DNA of 64,000 nucleotides from Fuerstiella sp. Its GTDB lineage: Bacteria; Planctomycetota; Planctomycetia; Planctomycetales; Planctomycetaceae. The stretch's first letter is position 1; the number at the start of each line of letters is the position of its first letter. Location: positions 174,475 through 238,474 of the forward strand of contig JAKVAZ010000007.1 in the NCBI GenBank assembly GCA_022447225.1, read 5' to 3'. A model generated the notes under the pieces. That model made no database searches. It was not told the origin of the DNA and saw only the letters and a list, made by a program, of their open reading frames with translations. The position numbers were made by a program, and so were the translations under genes. This document shows positions 1 through 8,460 of the stretch, one piece after another.

Positions 1-1
1 A

Positions 2-610
2 GCAGCAGGAGTCCTCTTCCAGACTTATTATCCTGGCAACACTCGTTATCCCTACGACGATGCTGCTACAGGCACCGTTCGTTTTATGGGCCATCCCGAT
101 GTGCTGGTCCACAAGGACAAACGATTCCGGCTGAGCAGCAAACCCAAGCCGGATACCGTTCCCCGGGACGGCATTTCGTGGCAGCTTCCTGTCGTCCTGG
201 AGCCAGGTGAAAACGGGCCGGAAATTCATTTGGAGGTTTCGGACGACGTTGCAGCAAAGGCAGAGGCAGGAGAACTGTGGAATTGTGAGCTGAGGATCAT
301 GTTGAGCAACATGATGCATGCTGACAAAGTACGACTGTGGTGGAACGGGGCAGAGATCCCGCCCGAACAGCAGCGAATGGCGGACTGGACCTACCAGTTA
401 CGAAAAACGCCCACGTTTCAGCGAAGTTCAGGATATCGTCTTCATGTGAAGCTGAAGGGGGAACAACTGCCCGGAGTGGGGGACAATCTTTTGCGTGTGG
501 ATGTGTTGCAAAAAGATTCCAGGCTGACCCACTCGATCAGAATGGATGATGTGGAATTGAAGGTTGAATATCTGTCACACCGGAACGGGTTACGACCTGA
601 TGAACGATAA
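2..610 (+). CDS. Unidentified protein, C-terminal part (5' end outside window)
   Basis: The reading frame is open from the first bases of the window and ends at a TAA, so only the last 202 residues are visible. I do not recognise the family. The fragment alternates short hydrophobic and polar stretches rich in Val, Leu, Arg and Trp, which suggests beta-strands. A stretch around residues 120-125 (VRLWWNG) resembles the jelly-roll accessory domains at the C-terminus of exported planctomycete hydrolases, but this is inference. The gene converges on the antiporter gene, with a hairpin between the two. No catalytic motif is visible in the part seen. Confidence 0.6.
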   Translation, partial: AAGVLFQTYYPGNTRYPYDDAATGTVRFMGHPDVLVHKDKRFRLSSKPKPDTVPRDGISWQLPVVLEPGENGPEIHLEVSDDVAAKAEAGELWNCELRIMLSNMMHADKVRLWWNGAEIPPEQQRMADWTYQLRKTPTFQRSSGYRLHVKLKGEQLPGVGDNLLRVDVLQKDSRLTHSIRMDDVELKVEYLSHRNGLRPDER

Positions 611-625
611 TTGATCGGTCAGGAA

Positions 626-664
626 ATCTCAGGCGTTTTCCAAAAAGCGAATCTGTCCTGAGAT
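626..664. terminator. Hairpin between convergent genes, possible bidirectional terminator
   Basis: Arms ATCTCAGG (626-633) and CCTGAGAT (657-664) are perfectly complementary over 8 bp. The 23-base loop itself holds a T-run and an A-run. It lies between two convergent genes, 16 bases after the stop of the plus-strand gene. There is no clean T-tail directly after either arm, so termination is inferred. Confidence 0.35.
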
Positions 665-730
665 GCCTGGACCATAACGAGACCGCACAGACAACTTGCT
701 GTGGTGAGTGCATTTCCCGGCGCAGTGAAC

Positions 731-1777
731 TTACACGCCGCCACCCATCGATAGAGTCAATGCACAGTAAGTCAGGTAGAAGGCAAGTAAAACTGCACCG
801 AATGGTCGAGTGAGTGTGTCTGTTTTTGACCAGCTGGCCCGGACAATTCCCGCGCGAAAACAAAGCAGGATCAGCAGCATCGCCGGAAACTGCAATTGAA
901 AGAAAATGGGGATGACGTCGAGGCCTGCCGGGGTGACAGCTGCCGCTGCTCCGGCAACGAACAACGCATTCAGAATGTCTGCGCCGATGACATTGCCTAC
1001 AGCCAGTGCCCCCTGCCCTTTGCGGACTGCGGTGATAGCAGTAACCAGTTCGGGCAGACTCGTTCCGAAGGCAACTAAAGTCGCAGCGATCACGGCTTTG
1101 GGGATTCCGGCTTTTACGGCGATGATCTTAGTGCATTCGATCAGGCCGATGCTGGACAACACTACAAAAAAGCAACCACATAGAATTGACAGTAACATCA
1201 GCACGACAGGCGAATCAGCTGCTGCTTCCGGCTCATCGTCATCCGTTGCACCCCTCGCAAGCCGCACTGACCAGATCATGTAAATGATGAGGCAGGTGAT
1301 CAGTACAAAACCTGCCCATTGCGGCAAACTGGAGTTTGTGGTGAAGATGTTTCCCGGATTGGTGTACGGAAGGCTAAGCATGACCAGCAGGACGCCGGAA
1401 CCGAATTGAATCCATCCCTGTCGATTTACGATTCGACGATTCAGTGGCAGCGGCGCGATCAGGCACGCGGTTCCAAGAACCAGCCCGGTATCGCAAATAA
1501 TCGATCCGACCGCGTTTCCCAGAGCGATTTCTGAATGTCCGTTCACGGCAGCTAATACAGAAACCACCGCTTCAGGAAATGTCGTGCCGATGGAAACGAT
1601 CGTCGCTCCCACGATGACTTTGGGGATGCCTGTCCTCAGAGACAGACTCACCGCATTGTCCACCATCCAGTCGGCGCTTTTGCCGAGCACAACGATGGAC
1701 ACCACCATGATTCCCCAGATCGCGGCAGTGTGGATTTCTGCAATTGATTCAAAGAGCTGTGTTATCTGTTCTTCCAT
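731..1777 (-). CDS. Calcium/sodium antiporter, CaCA superfamily (YrbG type)
   Basis: This 348-residue inner-membrane protein is predicted to exchange Ca2+ for Na+ or H+. It has the two inverted alpha-repeats of the family. The first contains SIGTTFPE followed by GNAVGS, and the second contains AFGTSLPEL followed by GNVIGAD. The acidic residues in these motifs bind the cation in family members. About ten hydrophobic segments are visible. The frame is open for 26 more codons upstream, but the ATG at 1777 is preferred because the extra N-terminus is not hydrophobic and the shortened length fits the family. It is a single gene, convergent with the upstream fragment. Confidence 0.85.
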   Translation of the reverse strand: MEEQITQLFESIAEIHTAAIWGIMVVSIVVLGKSADWMVDNAVSLSLRTGIPKVIVGATIVSIGTTFPEAVVSVLAAVNGHSEIALGNAVGSIICDTGLVLGTACLIAPLPLNRRIVNRQGWIQFGSGVLLVMLSLPYTNPGNIFTTNSSLPQWAGFVLITCLIIYMIWSVRLARGATDDDEPEAAADSPVVLMLLSILCGCFFVVLSSIGLIECTKIIAVKAGIPKAVIAATLVAFGTSLPELVTAITAVRKGQGALAVGNVIGADILNALFVAGAAAAVTPAGLDVIPIFFQLQFPAMLLILLCFRAGIVRASWSKTDTLTRPFGAVLLAFYLTYCALTLSMGGGV

Positions 1778-2266
1778 GGATTTGAATTTCTGTCTTTCAA
1801 TGATCAATGCAGTAAACGCAGGAGGTGTCTGCCCTGTTCCACCTGCTGATGTCACAGATTAATAATGACCAACCCGGACAGCAGGACGGGAATGACGACA
1901 TCAAATGCCGGGGGCCCTGCTGTGTCGGCTTCGACGACTCTTTCCGACCTGAGCAAATGGAGACGGAATTGAACGCATACCATGACAGGTTATTCACAGA
2001 CCGCAATGCAGTCTGAAACGGCCGCAACCGAATCATCGCCACCGTTGTGTTGATTCAACGAATCTCCTGCTGACTTTTAACTGTCGCAGAATTTCAGTTG
2101 TGATCAGTGACGGACCAGGCCGGTTGGGAGATCCAGTGTGTCGACTGTTTTTCCTGATGTTCCGGACGATCTGGAATTCGGGTTGAGACGAAGCAGTGCC
2201 GGGAAGGTTAACGGAGGCGATCATCAGCAACAGGATTCCGGAACGGGATCATCACAAAAGGAGCAC
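1778..2266. other. Intergenic, no gene seen
   Basis: Several short open frames lie here on both strands, but none has a ribosome binding site, a recognisable motif or protein-like composition. The promoter of the antiporter gene should be at the left end. No strong hairpin was found. Confidence 0.5.
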
Positions 2267-2806
2267 TTACGATTCCAATTGCTCCACGCAAAATTGTAAG
2301 ACCAGTTCAGCGGCAGTACACTGCCTGTCGTGGCGCAGATCGATCTCAGACCGACTGTTCGGGTGATCTGCTGACTGGTGCCGGTCAAGCTGCAGAAGCC
2401 GGGACGTTGTGAGAATTTTATCTCCGGCTCTGAGGGCGATGCTTGACCAGGCCAGTCCGTCCAGATTCTGGGGAGCGTTCGGTCCCAAATGCCCCGTGAC
2501 ACTGGCGGAAATTGATGCTTGTGGAGTGTGATTCAATATGCCGATGGCCATCTGTTCGCTGACAATCTGACTTACAGGACCAGGATCCTGAAGCAGTGTC
2601 TGATCTACCTGCAGCCATTCCGTCTTGGTTTCGATCTGATAGACGACAGCAGACCCGGCCAGCCATTGTGAAACTCCGGGGATTTGTCCAAGCGTTGCAG
2701 AAATGAGGCCCGCGGTGCAGCTTTCGGCAAAGACGATAACGTGATCCGTACGGTAAAGATAATCTGCAAGAGCGGCAGCCCTGTGTTTGCCGACTGTTGT
2801 TATCAC
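2267..2806 (-). CDS. CinA C-terminal domain / PncC-like amidohydrolase
   Basis: This 179-residue protein matches the stand-alone CinA C-terminal domain. Characterised members (PncC) deamidate nicotinamide mononucleotide in pyridine-nucleotide recycling. The nucleophile motif ESCTAG is near residue 30, and it is followed by a Gly/Ala-rich stretch and SAVVYQIETK, which aligns with the family's YSNEAK region. The usual GIAGPGG motif is replaced by SVTGHLGPNAP near residues 145-155, so this may be a divergent subfamily with an altered substrate. The first ATG is used. It appears monocistronic. Confidence 0.75.
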   Translation of the reverse strand: MITTVGKHRAAALADYLYRTDHVIVFAESCTAGLISATLGQIPGVSQWLAGSAVVYQIETKTEWLQVDQTLLQDPGPVSQIVSEQMAIGILNHTPQASISASVTGHLGPNAPQNLDGLAWSSIALRAGDKILTTSRLLQLDRHQSADHPNSRSEIDLRHDRQCTAAELVLQFCVEQLES

Positions 2807-2942
2807 CGTATCACCGTTTATTTCCGGATTTCATCGGAGCAAGTCACCAGATCAAGGCCGTCTCGACAAGCTGAGCTAAGACCGTCTTTGCTGCAGGCCG
2901 GTTTCTGAAGACCCGGGATTCCGGTACCGGTTATTGCTCGAA

Positions 2943-3218
2943 TTATTCAGATGAACGCAATCCTCTGTTTTGAATCTTCGTAGCCCGGCAACTCCGAAAA
3001 ATCTGCTTCGCTGCAGCAATATACTCAGCATCGTCACTGAATTTAAAGACAGTGGGCAGGTGATCCGGATGTCCCTCTGTAATAGTGTTATTGACTAACA
3101 GGTAAGTAAGCGGTGAACGTGCATGCAGGTTTTTCGATGGTACCACCGTTCCGGAAATTCGGTTGGCTGCGATGAAAGCTCCGATTTGTGTTGAATGATT
3201 CCGGTATCCGATCACCAT
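2943..3218 (-). CDS. Small hypothetical protein, uncertain
   Basis: This is an open frame of 91 residues with balanced composition (for example the stretch FSDDAEYIAAAKQIF), no signal peptide and no motif I know. A good ribosome binding site (AGGAG on the minus strand, near 3236) sits upstream of a different ATG at 3229. That ATG opens a 40-residue frame in another phase, and a stop in the 91-residue frame lies between them. The locus may therefore be a decayed gene or a spurious frame. Kept at low confidence. Confidence 0.25.
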   Translation of the reverse strand: MVIGYRNHSTQIGAFIAANRISGTVVPSKNLHARSPLTYLLVNNTITEGHPDHLPTVFKFSDDAEYIAAAKQIFRSCRATKIQNRGLRSSE

Positions 3219-3396
3219 TCGTTTTCATCGAGCGACTCCTGAAGTAACTGATTGCTGTTTCCGGTGAGGAATTTCGGTTCGATGGGCTTTCACAGCTGTG
3301 AAGGTGGCCAGGCCTGGAGTGTGTCGAAAAAAGAAACGGTGCGCATTAGGCTTATGGTATTCACTTTCACTGTTTTCATCCTGACCGGACTAAACA

Positions 3397-4680
3397 ATGG
3401 TATCTCGACTCACACGGCGGCAGACGCTGTCAACACTCACGACGGCCGCCGTGACCCTGGCCCGCCGACAGCTGTCGGCGGAATCCACAGAGGCGTTCCC
3501 CCCGGTACGCACGATTACGCGTGGACCGAAACATCACTGGTTTGGTTACTACGACAAACGGGAATTCGATCCGACCGATCGTTTTGTGCTCTCCAATGAA
3601 GTTGATTTCGAGCACCGTACTCCTCGTGCTGACGACACCATTCGACTTGGCATGGTGGACACAGGAGACGGGGATAAATGGATTGAACTGGGCAAAACCA
3701 GTTCCTGGGGATGGCAGCAGGGCTGCATGCTGCAGTGGCGTCCCAATTCTGATTCCGAGGTGGTTTGGAACGATCGCGACGGTGATCAGAATGTCTGCCG
3801 CGTGATGAACGTTCGAACTCGCAGGATGCGTACGCTTCCACGACCAATCTACACGCTGAGCAACAACGGACAGTGGGCGATCACAGCGGATTTTTCACGG
3901 ATTCAGCGGATGCGCCCGGGGTACGGATACGTGGGTCTCGTCGATCCGTGTGCCCGGCAGCGTGCTCCGGAGGATTCGGGTGTCTGGAAGATGAACATGG
4001 ATACAGGAGAGGCCAAACTGATTTTTTCTCTGGCCGATGCTGCAAAAATTCCACACAACGGTAAATCGCTCAGGGATAAATGGAACTATTTCAACCATTT
4101 GTTGATCAATCCGGATGATTCACGCTTCATCGTGCTCCATCGATGGCGGGAAAGTACCGGACCCGGAGCAGACGCCGAGCCAACGGGTGGATTTACCACG
4201 CGAATGTTCACGGTTGGAATGGATGGGGCAGACCGCATGATCCTCGATCCGTCCGGTTTCACATCTCACTTCATCTGGCGAGATTCCAGGCACGTTTGCG
4301 CCTGGACCAGACCTGCCGGAAAGAAGGCTGCCTTTTATCTGTTCCGGGATCAGTCAGACAGAGTGGAGGTTGTTGGGGATGGGTTGATGAAGTTCAACGG
4401 GCACAACACGTATGTGCCGAATACCGACAACGAATGGATTCTCAACGATACCTATCCCGACGCTCAGACTCGAGAGCAGAAGCCCTATCTGTTTCATGTA
4501 CCAACCGGTCGCCGAGTGGAACTTGGGCGATTCCATTCTCCACCGATCTACACCGGTGAGTGGCGCTGTGACACGCATCCTCGCAGCAGCAACGACGGAC
4601 GAACAGTTGCTATTGATTCACCACATACCCCCGAAGGCCGCCAGGTGCATCTGATCGACATCAGTGAAATTGTCGGATAG
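3397..4680 (+). CDS. Tat-exported beta-propeller protein (oligogalacturonate-lyase / TolB-like)
   Basis: The 427-residue protein begins with a twin-arginine leader (TRRQTLSTL) and a short hydrophobic stretch, so export by Tat is expected. The rest shows repeated propeller-blade features: HHWFGYYDK near residue 46, then blades ending in short WxxD or VxxWNDRDGD stretches, and PDDSRFIVLHRW near residue 240. Such WD40-like folds occur in oligogalacturonate lyase and in TolB-type proteins. Planctomycetes carry many exported members of unknown function. No catalytic assignment is made. The gene is alone on the plus strand. Confidence 0.65.
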   Translation: MVSRLTRRQTLSTLTTAAVTLARRQLSAESTEAFPPVRTITRGPKHHWFGYYDKREFDPTDRFVLSNEVDFEHRTPRADDTIRLGMVDTGDGDKWIELGKTSSWGWQQGCMLQWRPNSDSEVVWNDRDGDQNVCRVMNVRTRRMRTLPRPIYTLSNNGQWAITADFSRIQRMRPGYGYVGLVDPCARQRAPEDSGVWKMNMDTGEAKLIFSLADAAKIPHNGKSLRDKWNYFNHLLINPDDSRFIVLHRWRESTGPGADAEPTGGFTTRMFTVGMDGADRMILDPSGFTSHFIWRDSRHVCAWTRPAGKKAAFYLFRDQSDRVEVVGDGLMKFNGHNTYVPNTDNEWILNDTYPDAQTREQKPYLFHVPTGRRVELGRFHSPPIYTGEWRCDTHPRSSNDGRTVAIDSPHTPEGRQVHLIDISEIVG

Positions 4681-4818
4681 TCAGAAAACTCAAAGTAACG
4701 TCCGGCTGAGTTGTCTTCGCAGACAGGGGGCCAGCGGCACCCGCATTCACTGGATCACACAGACTTTCCGGCGTTTGCTGTGTTGAGAAAGAATTCAGTT
4801 TGCCGGATTCAACGAAAA

Positions 4819-4848
4819 CGGGGCAGATCGTTTAAGTGATCTGCCCCG
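4819..4848 (-). terminator. Rho-independent terminator of groEL
   Basis: A perfect 11-bp GC-rich inverted repeat (CGGGGCAGATC at 4819-4829 and its complement at 4838-4848) has an 8-base loop. On the minus strand it is followed by TTTTCGTT. It lies about 50 bases after the groEL stop codon. Confidence 0.88.
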
Positions 4849-4897
4849 GATTAAGCCATCATGTTCCGGGCGATAGGCCGCCACGAAACAGTTAATC

Positions 4898-6514
4898 TTA
4901 GTACATTTCTTCGTCGCCACCTCCTGCAGGGGCCTTTTCGTCCTTCGGCTTTTCAGCGATCAGTGCGTCGCTGGTCAGCAGAAGCGTGGAAACGCTGGAT
5001 GCGTTCTGAAGTGCAGTTCGAGTCACTTTCGTGGGATCGATGACACCTGCCTTAACAAGGTCTTCAAACTTGTCCGAAGCTGCGTTGTAGCCCGAATTCC
5101 CCTCTGACTCGGAAACCTTCTCACAAATCACACTGCCGTCTACGCCGGCGTTGTCGGCGATCTGAGTCAGCGGAGAACGACAGGCCCGCACGATAATGTC
5201 GTAGCCAACCTTCTCGTCGTGGCTTATTCTGCCAGGTTTGACGGAGGTCGATGCACGAAGGATTGCGACACCACCACCAGGGAGAATACCTTCTTCGACA
5301 GCTGCTCGTGTTGCATGCAAAGCATCTTCTACGCGGGCTTTCTTTTCCTTCATTTCACTTTCTGTTGCGGCTCCGACGTTAATCTGAGCCACGCCACCTG
5401 CCAGCTTGGCGATTCGTTCTTCCAGCTTTTCTGAATCGTAGTCGCTGGTGCTGTTTTCCAGTTCACGACGGATCTGCTCAATTCGCGCCTGAATATCGGC
5501 CTTCTTTCCGCCACCTTCCACGACGGTCGTATTATCCTTGTCGACGACCAACTTGCGGGCACGGCCCAGATCGCTCAGTTCGACATTTTCCAGCTTGACG
5601 CCCAGGTCCTCAAAAATCGCCTGCCCACCGACACTGATGGCGATGTCCTGCAACATAGCTTTCCGACGATCGCCGTAGCCAGGTGCTTTGACAGCAGCAA
5701 TTTTAAAGGTACCACGCAGTTTGTTGATAACCAAAGTCGCCAGGGCCTCGCCTTCGACGTCTTCTGCAATAATCAGCAGACCCTTTCCACTGTTGACCAC
5801 TTTTTCGAGGACGGGCACGAGGTCCTTGATATTGGTGATCTTCTTTTCGTGAATCAGGACATACGCGTCTTCCATGACACATTCCATGCTCTCGGAGTCT
5901 GTCACAAAATAGGGTGACAGATAACCGCGGTCGAACTGCAGTCCTTCGAGCACTTCAAAATCAGTTTTAAGGCTTTTGCCTTCTTCAACAGTGATGACTC
6001 CGTCTTTGCCGACCTGATCCATGGCATCTGCCAAAATTCCGCCTATCTCGGCGTCACCGTTGGCTGCAACCGTGCCAACCTGCGCGATGGCTTTTTTGTT
6101 TTTACATTCGGTCGCCATCCCTCGAAGATTTTCCACGATGTCGTCAACTGCACGTTCCATTCCACGTTTCATCTCAAGCGGACTGACTCCGGCAACGACT
6201 GCTTTAAGGCCTTCTTTGTAGATTGATTCGGCCAATACGGTGGCGGTTGTGGTACCGTCGCCGGCAACGTCAGATGTCTTACTGGCGACTTCGCGCACCA
6301 TTCGAGCGCCCATGTCTTCAAATTTTTCCGAGAGCTCAATTTCACGGGCAACGGTCACACCGTCTTTTGTGACGGTTGGTGAGCCAAAGCTCTTCTCGAT
6401 AATGACGTTGCGACCTTTCGGTCCCAGTGTAACTTTGACAGCTTTCGCAAGCTTGGATACGCCGCGGCGCATGGCTTCCTGAGCTTCCTGGTCAAACGCA
6501 ATCATTTTTGACAT
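4898..6514 (-). CDS. groEL: Chaperonin GroEL (60 kDa, Hsp60)
   Basis: This 538-residue ATP-dependent chaperonin subunit assembles into double rings and folds proteins in the cytoplasm with GroES. It shows the family hallmarks: [11 protein letters not shown] near residue 27, the ATP-site motif [10 protein letters not shown] near residues 85-94, the apical domain, and GILPGGGVA near residue 410. The C-terminus is acidic (GGGDEEMY), without the long Gly-Gly-Met tail of Escherichia coli GroEL. This is common in phyla with several groEL copies. A GGAGA ribosome binding site precedes the ATG. The gene is second in a groES-groEL pair and is followed by a strong terminator. Confidence 0.98.
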   Translation of the reverse strand: MSKMIAFDQEAQEAMRRGVSKLAKAVKVTLGPKGRNVIIEKSFGSPTVTKDGVTVAREIELSEKFEDMGARMVREVASKTSDVAGDGTTTATVLAESIYKEGLKAVVAGVSPLEMKRGMERAVDDIVENLRGMATECKNKKAIAQVGTVAANGDAEIGGILADAMDQVGKDGVITVEEGKSLKTDFEVLEGLQFDRGYLSPYFVTDSESMECVMEDAYVLIHEKKITNIKDLVPVLEKVVNSGKGLLIIAEDVEGEALATLVINKLRGTFKIAAVKAPGYGDRRKAMLQDIAISVGGQAIFEDLGVKLENVELSDLGRARKLVVDKDNTTVVEGGGKKADIQARIEQIRRELENSTSDYDSEKLEERIAKLAGGVAQINVGAATESEMKEKKARVEDALHATRAAVEEGILPGGGVAILRASTSVKPGRISHDEKVGYDIIVRACRSPLTQIADNAGVDGSVICEKVSESEGNSGYNAASDKFEDLVKAGVIDPTKVTRTALQNASSVSTLLLTSDALIAEKPKDEKAPAGGGDEEMY

Positions 6515-6710
6515 GAGTCTTTTTCTCCAAAGTAGATATTACTGTTCAAATCGTTTCTGTGAGTCAATCGTCGTTGTGTTTCACCAGGCAACAGGGTGTC
6601 ACCGAGTGGCATGGCCAAAGTGAGGGACAGGGACCCTTAACACGGTCTTCAGGCAACACTTCCGGCTCGCCGAATGACTTTGAGTATCGGCAAACGAAGC
6701 CGACGGTTTG

Positions 6711-6735
6711 TGTCAGACAGAATCAGTGTCTGACA
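6711..6735 (-). promoter_or_regulatory. Intercistronic hairpin between groES and groEL
   Basis: A perfect 9-bp inverted repeat (TGTCAGACA at 6711-6719, TGTCTGACA at 6727-6735) with a 7-base loop begins 33 bases after the groES stop codon. No T-run follows on the minus strand, so it is not a standard terminator. It may stabilise or process the groES mRNA and set the GroES to GroEL ratio. That role is inference. Confidence 0.5.
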
Positions 6736-6768
6736 TGTTCAGGCTGATGGGCCCGAACGAGTACGGAA

Positions 6769-7086
6769 TCAGACTGTGGCGAGGATGTCGCTTTCACGGA
6801 GTAGAAGATAGTCTTCGTCGCCGACTGAAATTTCGTCTCCCGCGTAAGAACTGAAAATCACTTTATCACCTTCCTTGACCGTCAGTGCGACCCTGTCGCC
6901 TTCGTCGTTCACGTGACCATCGCCAACCGCAACAACCTCACCTCTTTGAGGTCTGTCTTGTGCGGAGTCCGGAAGCACGATTCCTCCGGCGGTGGTCTCT
7001 TCCGCTTCTGCTCGACGAAGAACTACTCGATCGCCCAAAGGCACGATGCGGATGCCTCCGGAAGAAGCCTTCTTCTTCTTTGCCAT
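6769..7086 (-). CDS. groES: Co-chaperonin GroES (10 kDa, Hsp10)
   Basis: This 105-residue co-chaperonin caps the GroEL ring. Family signatures are [12 protein letters not shown] near the start, the mobile-loop region [14 protein letters not shown] with its hydrophobic GIVLP tip, and the C-terminal [11 protein letters not shown] short Lys-rich leader ([11 protein letters not shown]) precedes the core. The start at 7086 is chosen over an upstream in-frame ATG at 7131 because AGGAGA lies 6 bases before it. The spacer to groEL is long (254 bases) and contains a hairpin. A separate hairpin lies in the leader upstream. Confidence 0.96.
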   Translation of the reverse strand: MAKKKKASSGGIRIVPLGDRVVLRRAEAEETTAGGIVLPDSAQDRPQRGEVVAVGDGHVNDEGDRVALTVKEGDKVIFSSYAGDEISVGDEDYLLLRESDILATV

Positions 7087-7122
7087 TTCTTTCTCCTGAC
7101 CCAAGTTCACCAAACGCAGACT

Positions 7123-7152
7123 TACCTGCAATCATGGTTATGACTGCAGGTA
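7123..7152 (-). promoter_or_regulatory. Leader hairpin / operator upstream of groES
   Basis: Arms at 7123-7135 and 7140-7152 form a 13-bp stem with a 4-base loop, perfect except for one pair that becomes G-U in RNA. It ends 37 bases before the groES start, the place where many bacteria carry the CIRCE operator bound by HrcA. The sequence does not match CIRCE (TTAGCACTC-N9-GAGTGCTAA). It could be another repressor's operator or an RNA structure sensing temperature. Confidence 0.55.
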
Positions 7153-7502
7153 CAAACACATACAATTCCTGCCCGCCGAGCGAATCCCATGCCAGTTGAG
7201 CGAATCAGTTGTAAACCCTTACAGGAACGGTATTTGAAAACTTGCCGTCTGTTAGCCACTGTGGCTGTTGGCAGGGCTTTCGGTGTGCTCTCTGCCTTTT
7301 TGACACCTGACTTGAATTGAGGGTGGGCCGCTGCTGTTTCCACAAAGTCATCAATGTTGTTAAAATCGTTATATAATTCCTATATTATCATTGTGGGTGT
7401 GTACAGGCCGGGATAGCGTCTAGGGGCTTTCCCTTACTGTTGAGCTTTTGTCACAGGACTATTTTGAGGTTGATTCCTCAGTTCGTACCTGCTGACACAC
7501 GC
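7153..7502. other. Divergent intergenic region with an AT-rich island
   Basis: This region separates groES (minus) from the orphan gene (plus) and must hold both promoters. An AT-rich stretch at about 7361-7390 contains TATAAT at 7372-7377, but no -35 box with correct spacing was found. A small repeat TGTAA/TTACA lies near 7210-7223. No CIRCE element is present. Confidence 0.4.
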
Positions 7503-8351
7503 ATGAGAATACTATTTCACCGTCGTGCAACTGACGCTGAGCGACTGGTTTTGCTCCCGCTGTTGCCAATTCGGTCTGAGGATCACGGGTGTTCACCACT
7601 TAAGTCCTGCCAATCCCATTCGGATTCGGTGCGAGTCAATGTTGGTGACGATTCGGTCACTCCGCAGTGGTGTTTCCCGTCACACCCGTATTCTGATGAG
7701 TCCGAATTGGCGTCGGTTACAGTATCCGAGCCCGCTCCGACGCACGAAGTCGCACAGAATCGTCTGGATCGATTCCTGCAGCGGGCAGCAAAATCTCTGC
7801 TCGATGAACGTGTGTCGGATGCCGTGATGTGGATGCAGCGAGCCAATATGTGGAAAAATCGATGGGAAACATCCGCGGAACAGGTACTGACATTATATCC
7901 CGAGCACTGGATCATTTTTTCAGCCTGCTCAACAGTCGTTGCCGATGACGACACGGCAGGCGCGTTCGCAGTTCATGCCTGGCTGGTAGCCAACAATCAA
8001 TGGACTCGCGACATCGAACATGATTTTCGTAACAGTCGTGCCGATGCCGCCACTTTACTGGCACTGAATCGACTTCTGCAGCAGCGACCACAGCGTGCAG
8101 TGAAGCTGCTGGAATTCAGTATCGATGGCCATCGCCGGGCAGGAGATCTGGAACAACTGGCGGCTGATTATCTTTTGCTGTTCATGTGTCACAATGCGAC
8201 AGCGAATAATTCGCAAGCGACAGAAACGCGAAAGGTCGCGACGGCGATTGTTTCCGATTCTCTCGATTCAGGCCGACATCCTCGCCGATCAGGATTGGTC
8301 GCATGGTTATTGAAACACGGACAACCACGGCCCTGGTTAATGCAAAAATGA
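7503..8351 (+). CDS. Hypothetical protein with helical C-terminal half
   Basis: I do not recognise this 282-residue protein. The ATG at 7503 is preferred to a TTG at 7440 in the same frame. The first 95 residues are low in structure-forming residues. From about residue 100 it is helical and rich in Ala, Leu, Arg and Trp (for example NRLLQQRPQRAVKLLEFSI), reminiscent of TPR-like helical repeats, but no repeat period was established. There is no signal peptide or membrane segment. It lies between groES (divergent) and the nucleoside transporter (same strand, 109 bases downstream). Confidence 0.55.
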   Translation: MRILFHRRATDAERLVLLPLLPIRSEDHGCSPLKSCQSHSDSVRVNVGDDSVTPQWCFPSHPYSDESELASVTVSEPAPTHEVAQNRLDRFLQRAAKSLLDERVSDAVMWMQRANMWKNRWETSAEQVLTLYPEHWIIFSACSTVVADDDTAGAFAVHAWLVANNQWTRDIEHDFRNSRADAATLLALNRLLQQRPQRAVKLLEFSIDGHRRAGDLEQLAADYLLLFMCHNATANNSQATETRKVATAIVSDSLDSGRHPRRSGLVAWLLKHGQPRPWLMQK

Positions 8352-8460
8352 ACTAAGTGACCATGTGACTGGTTAAACAGTTCGGCGACGACCGTTACGA
8401 AATTCACTATGATCGGTCGTGGGTCTCATTTTTTCCTCAGTCAAATCCGAGTGCATTGGC

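Noticed and set aside
1797-2042. Minus-strand open frame of 81 residues overlapping the antiporter start
   Set aside because: It overlaps a well supported gene, and no family resemblance or ribosome binding site was seen.
2921-2930. Ten-base palindrome CCGGTACCGG
   Set aside because: Short palindromes of this kind are expected by chance; there is no spacing or position that supports an operator.
7357-7377. Sigma-70 promoter with TTGTTA and TATAAT
   Set aside because: The spacing between the boxes is about 9 bases, too short for a functional promoter.
7087-7440. Search for a CIRCE element upstream of groES
   Set aside because: No TTAGCACTC-N9-GAGTGCTAA or close variant was found; a different hairpin is reported instead.
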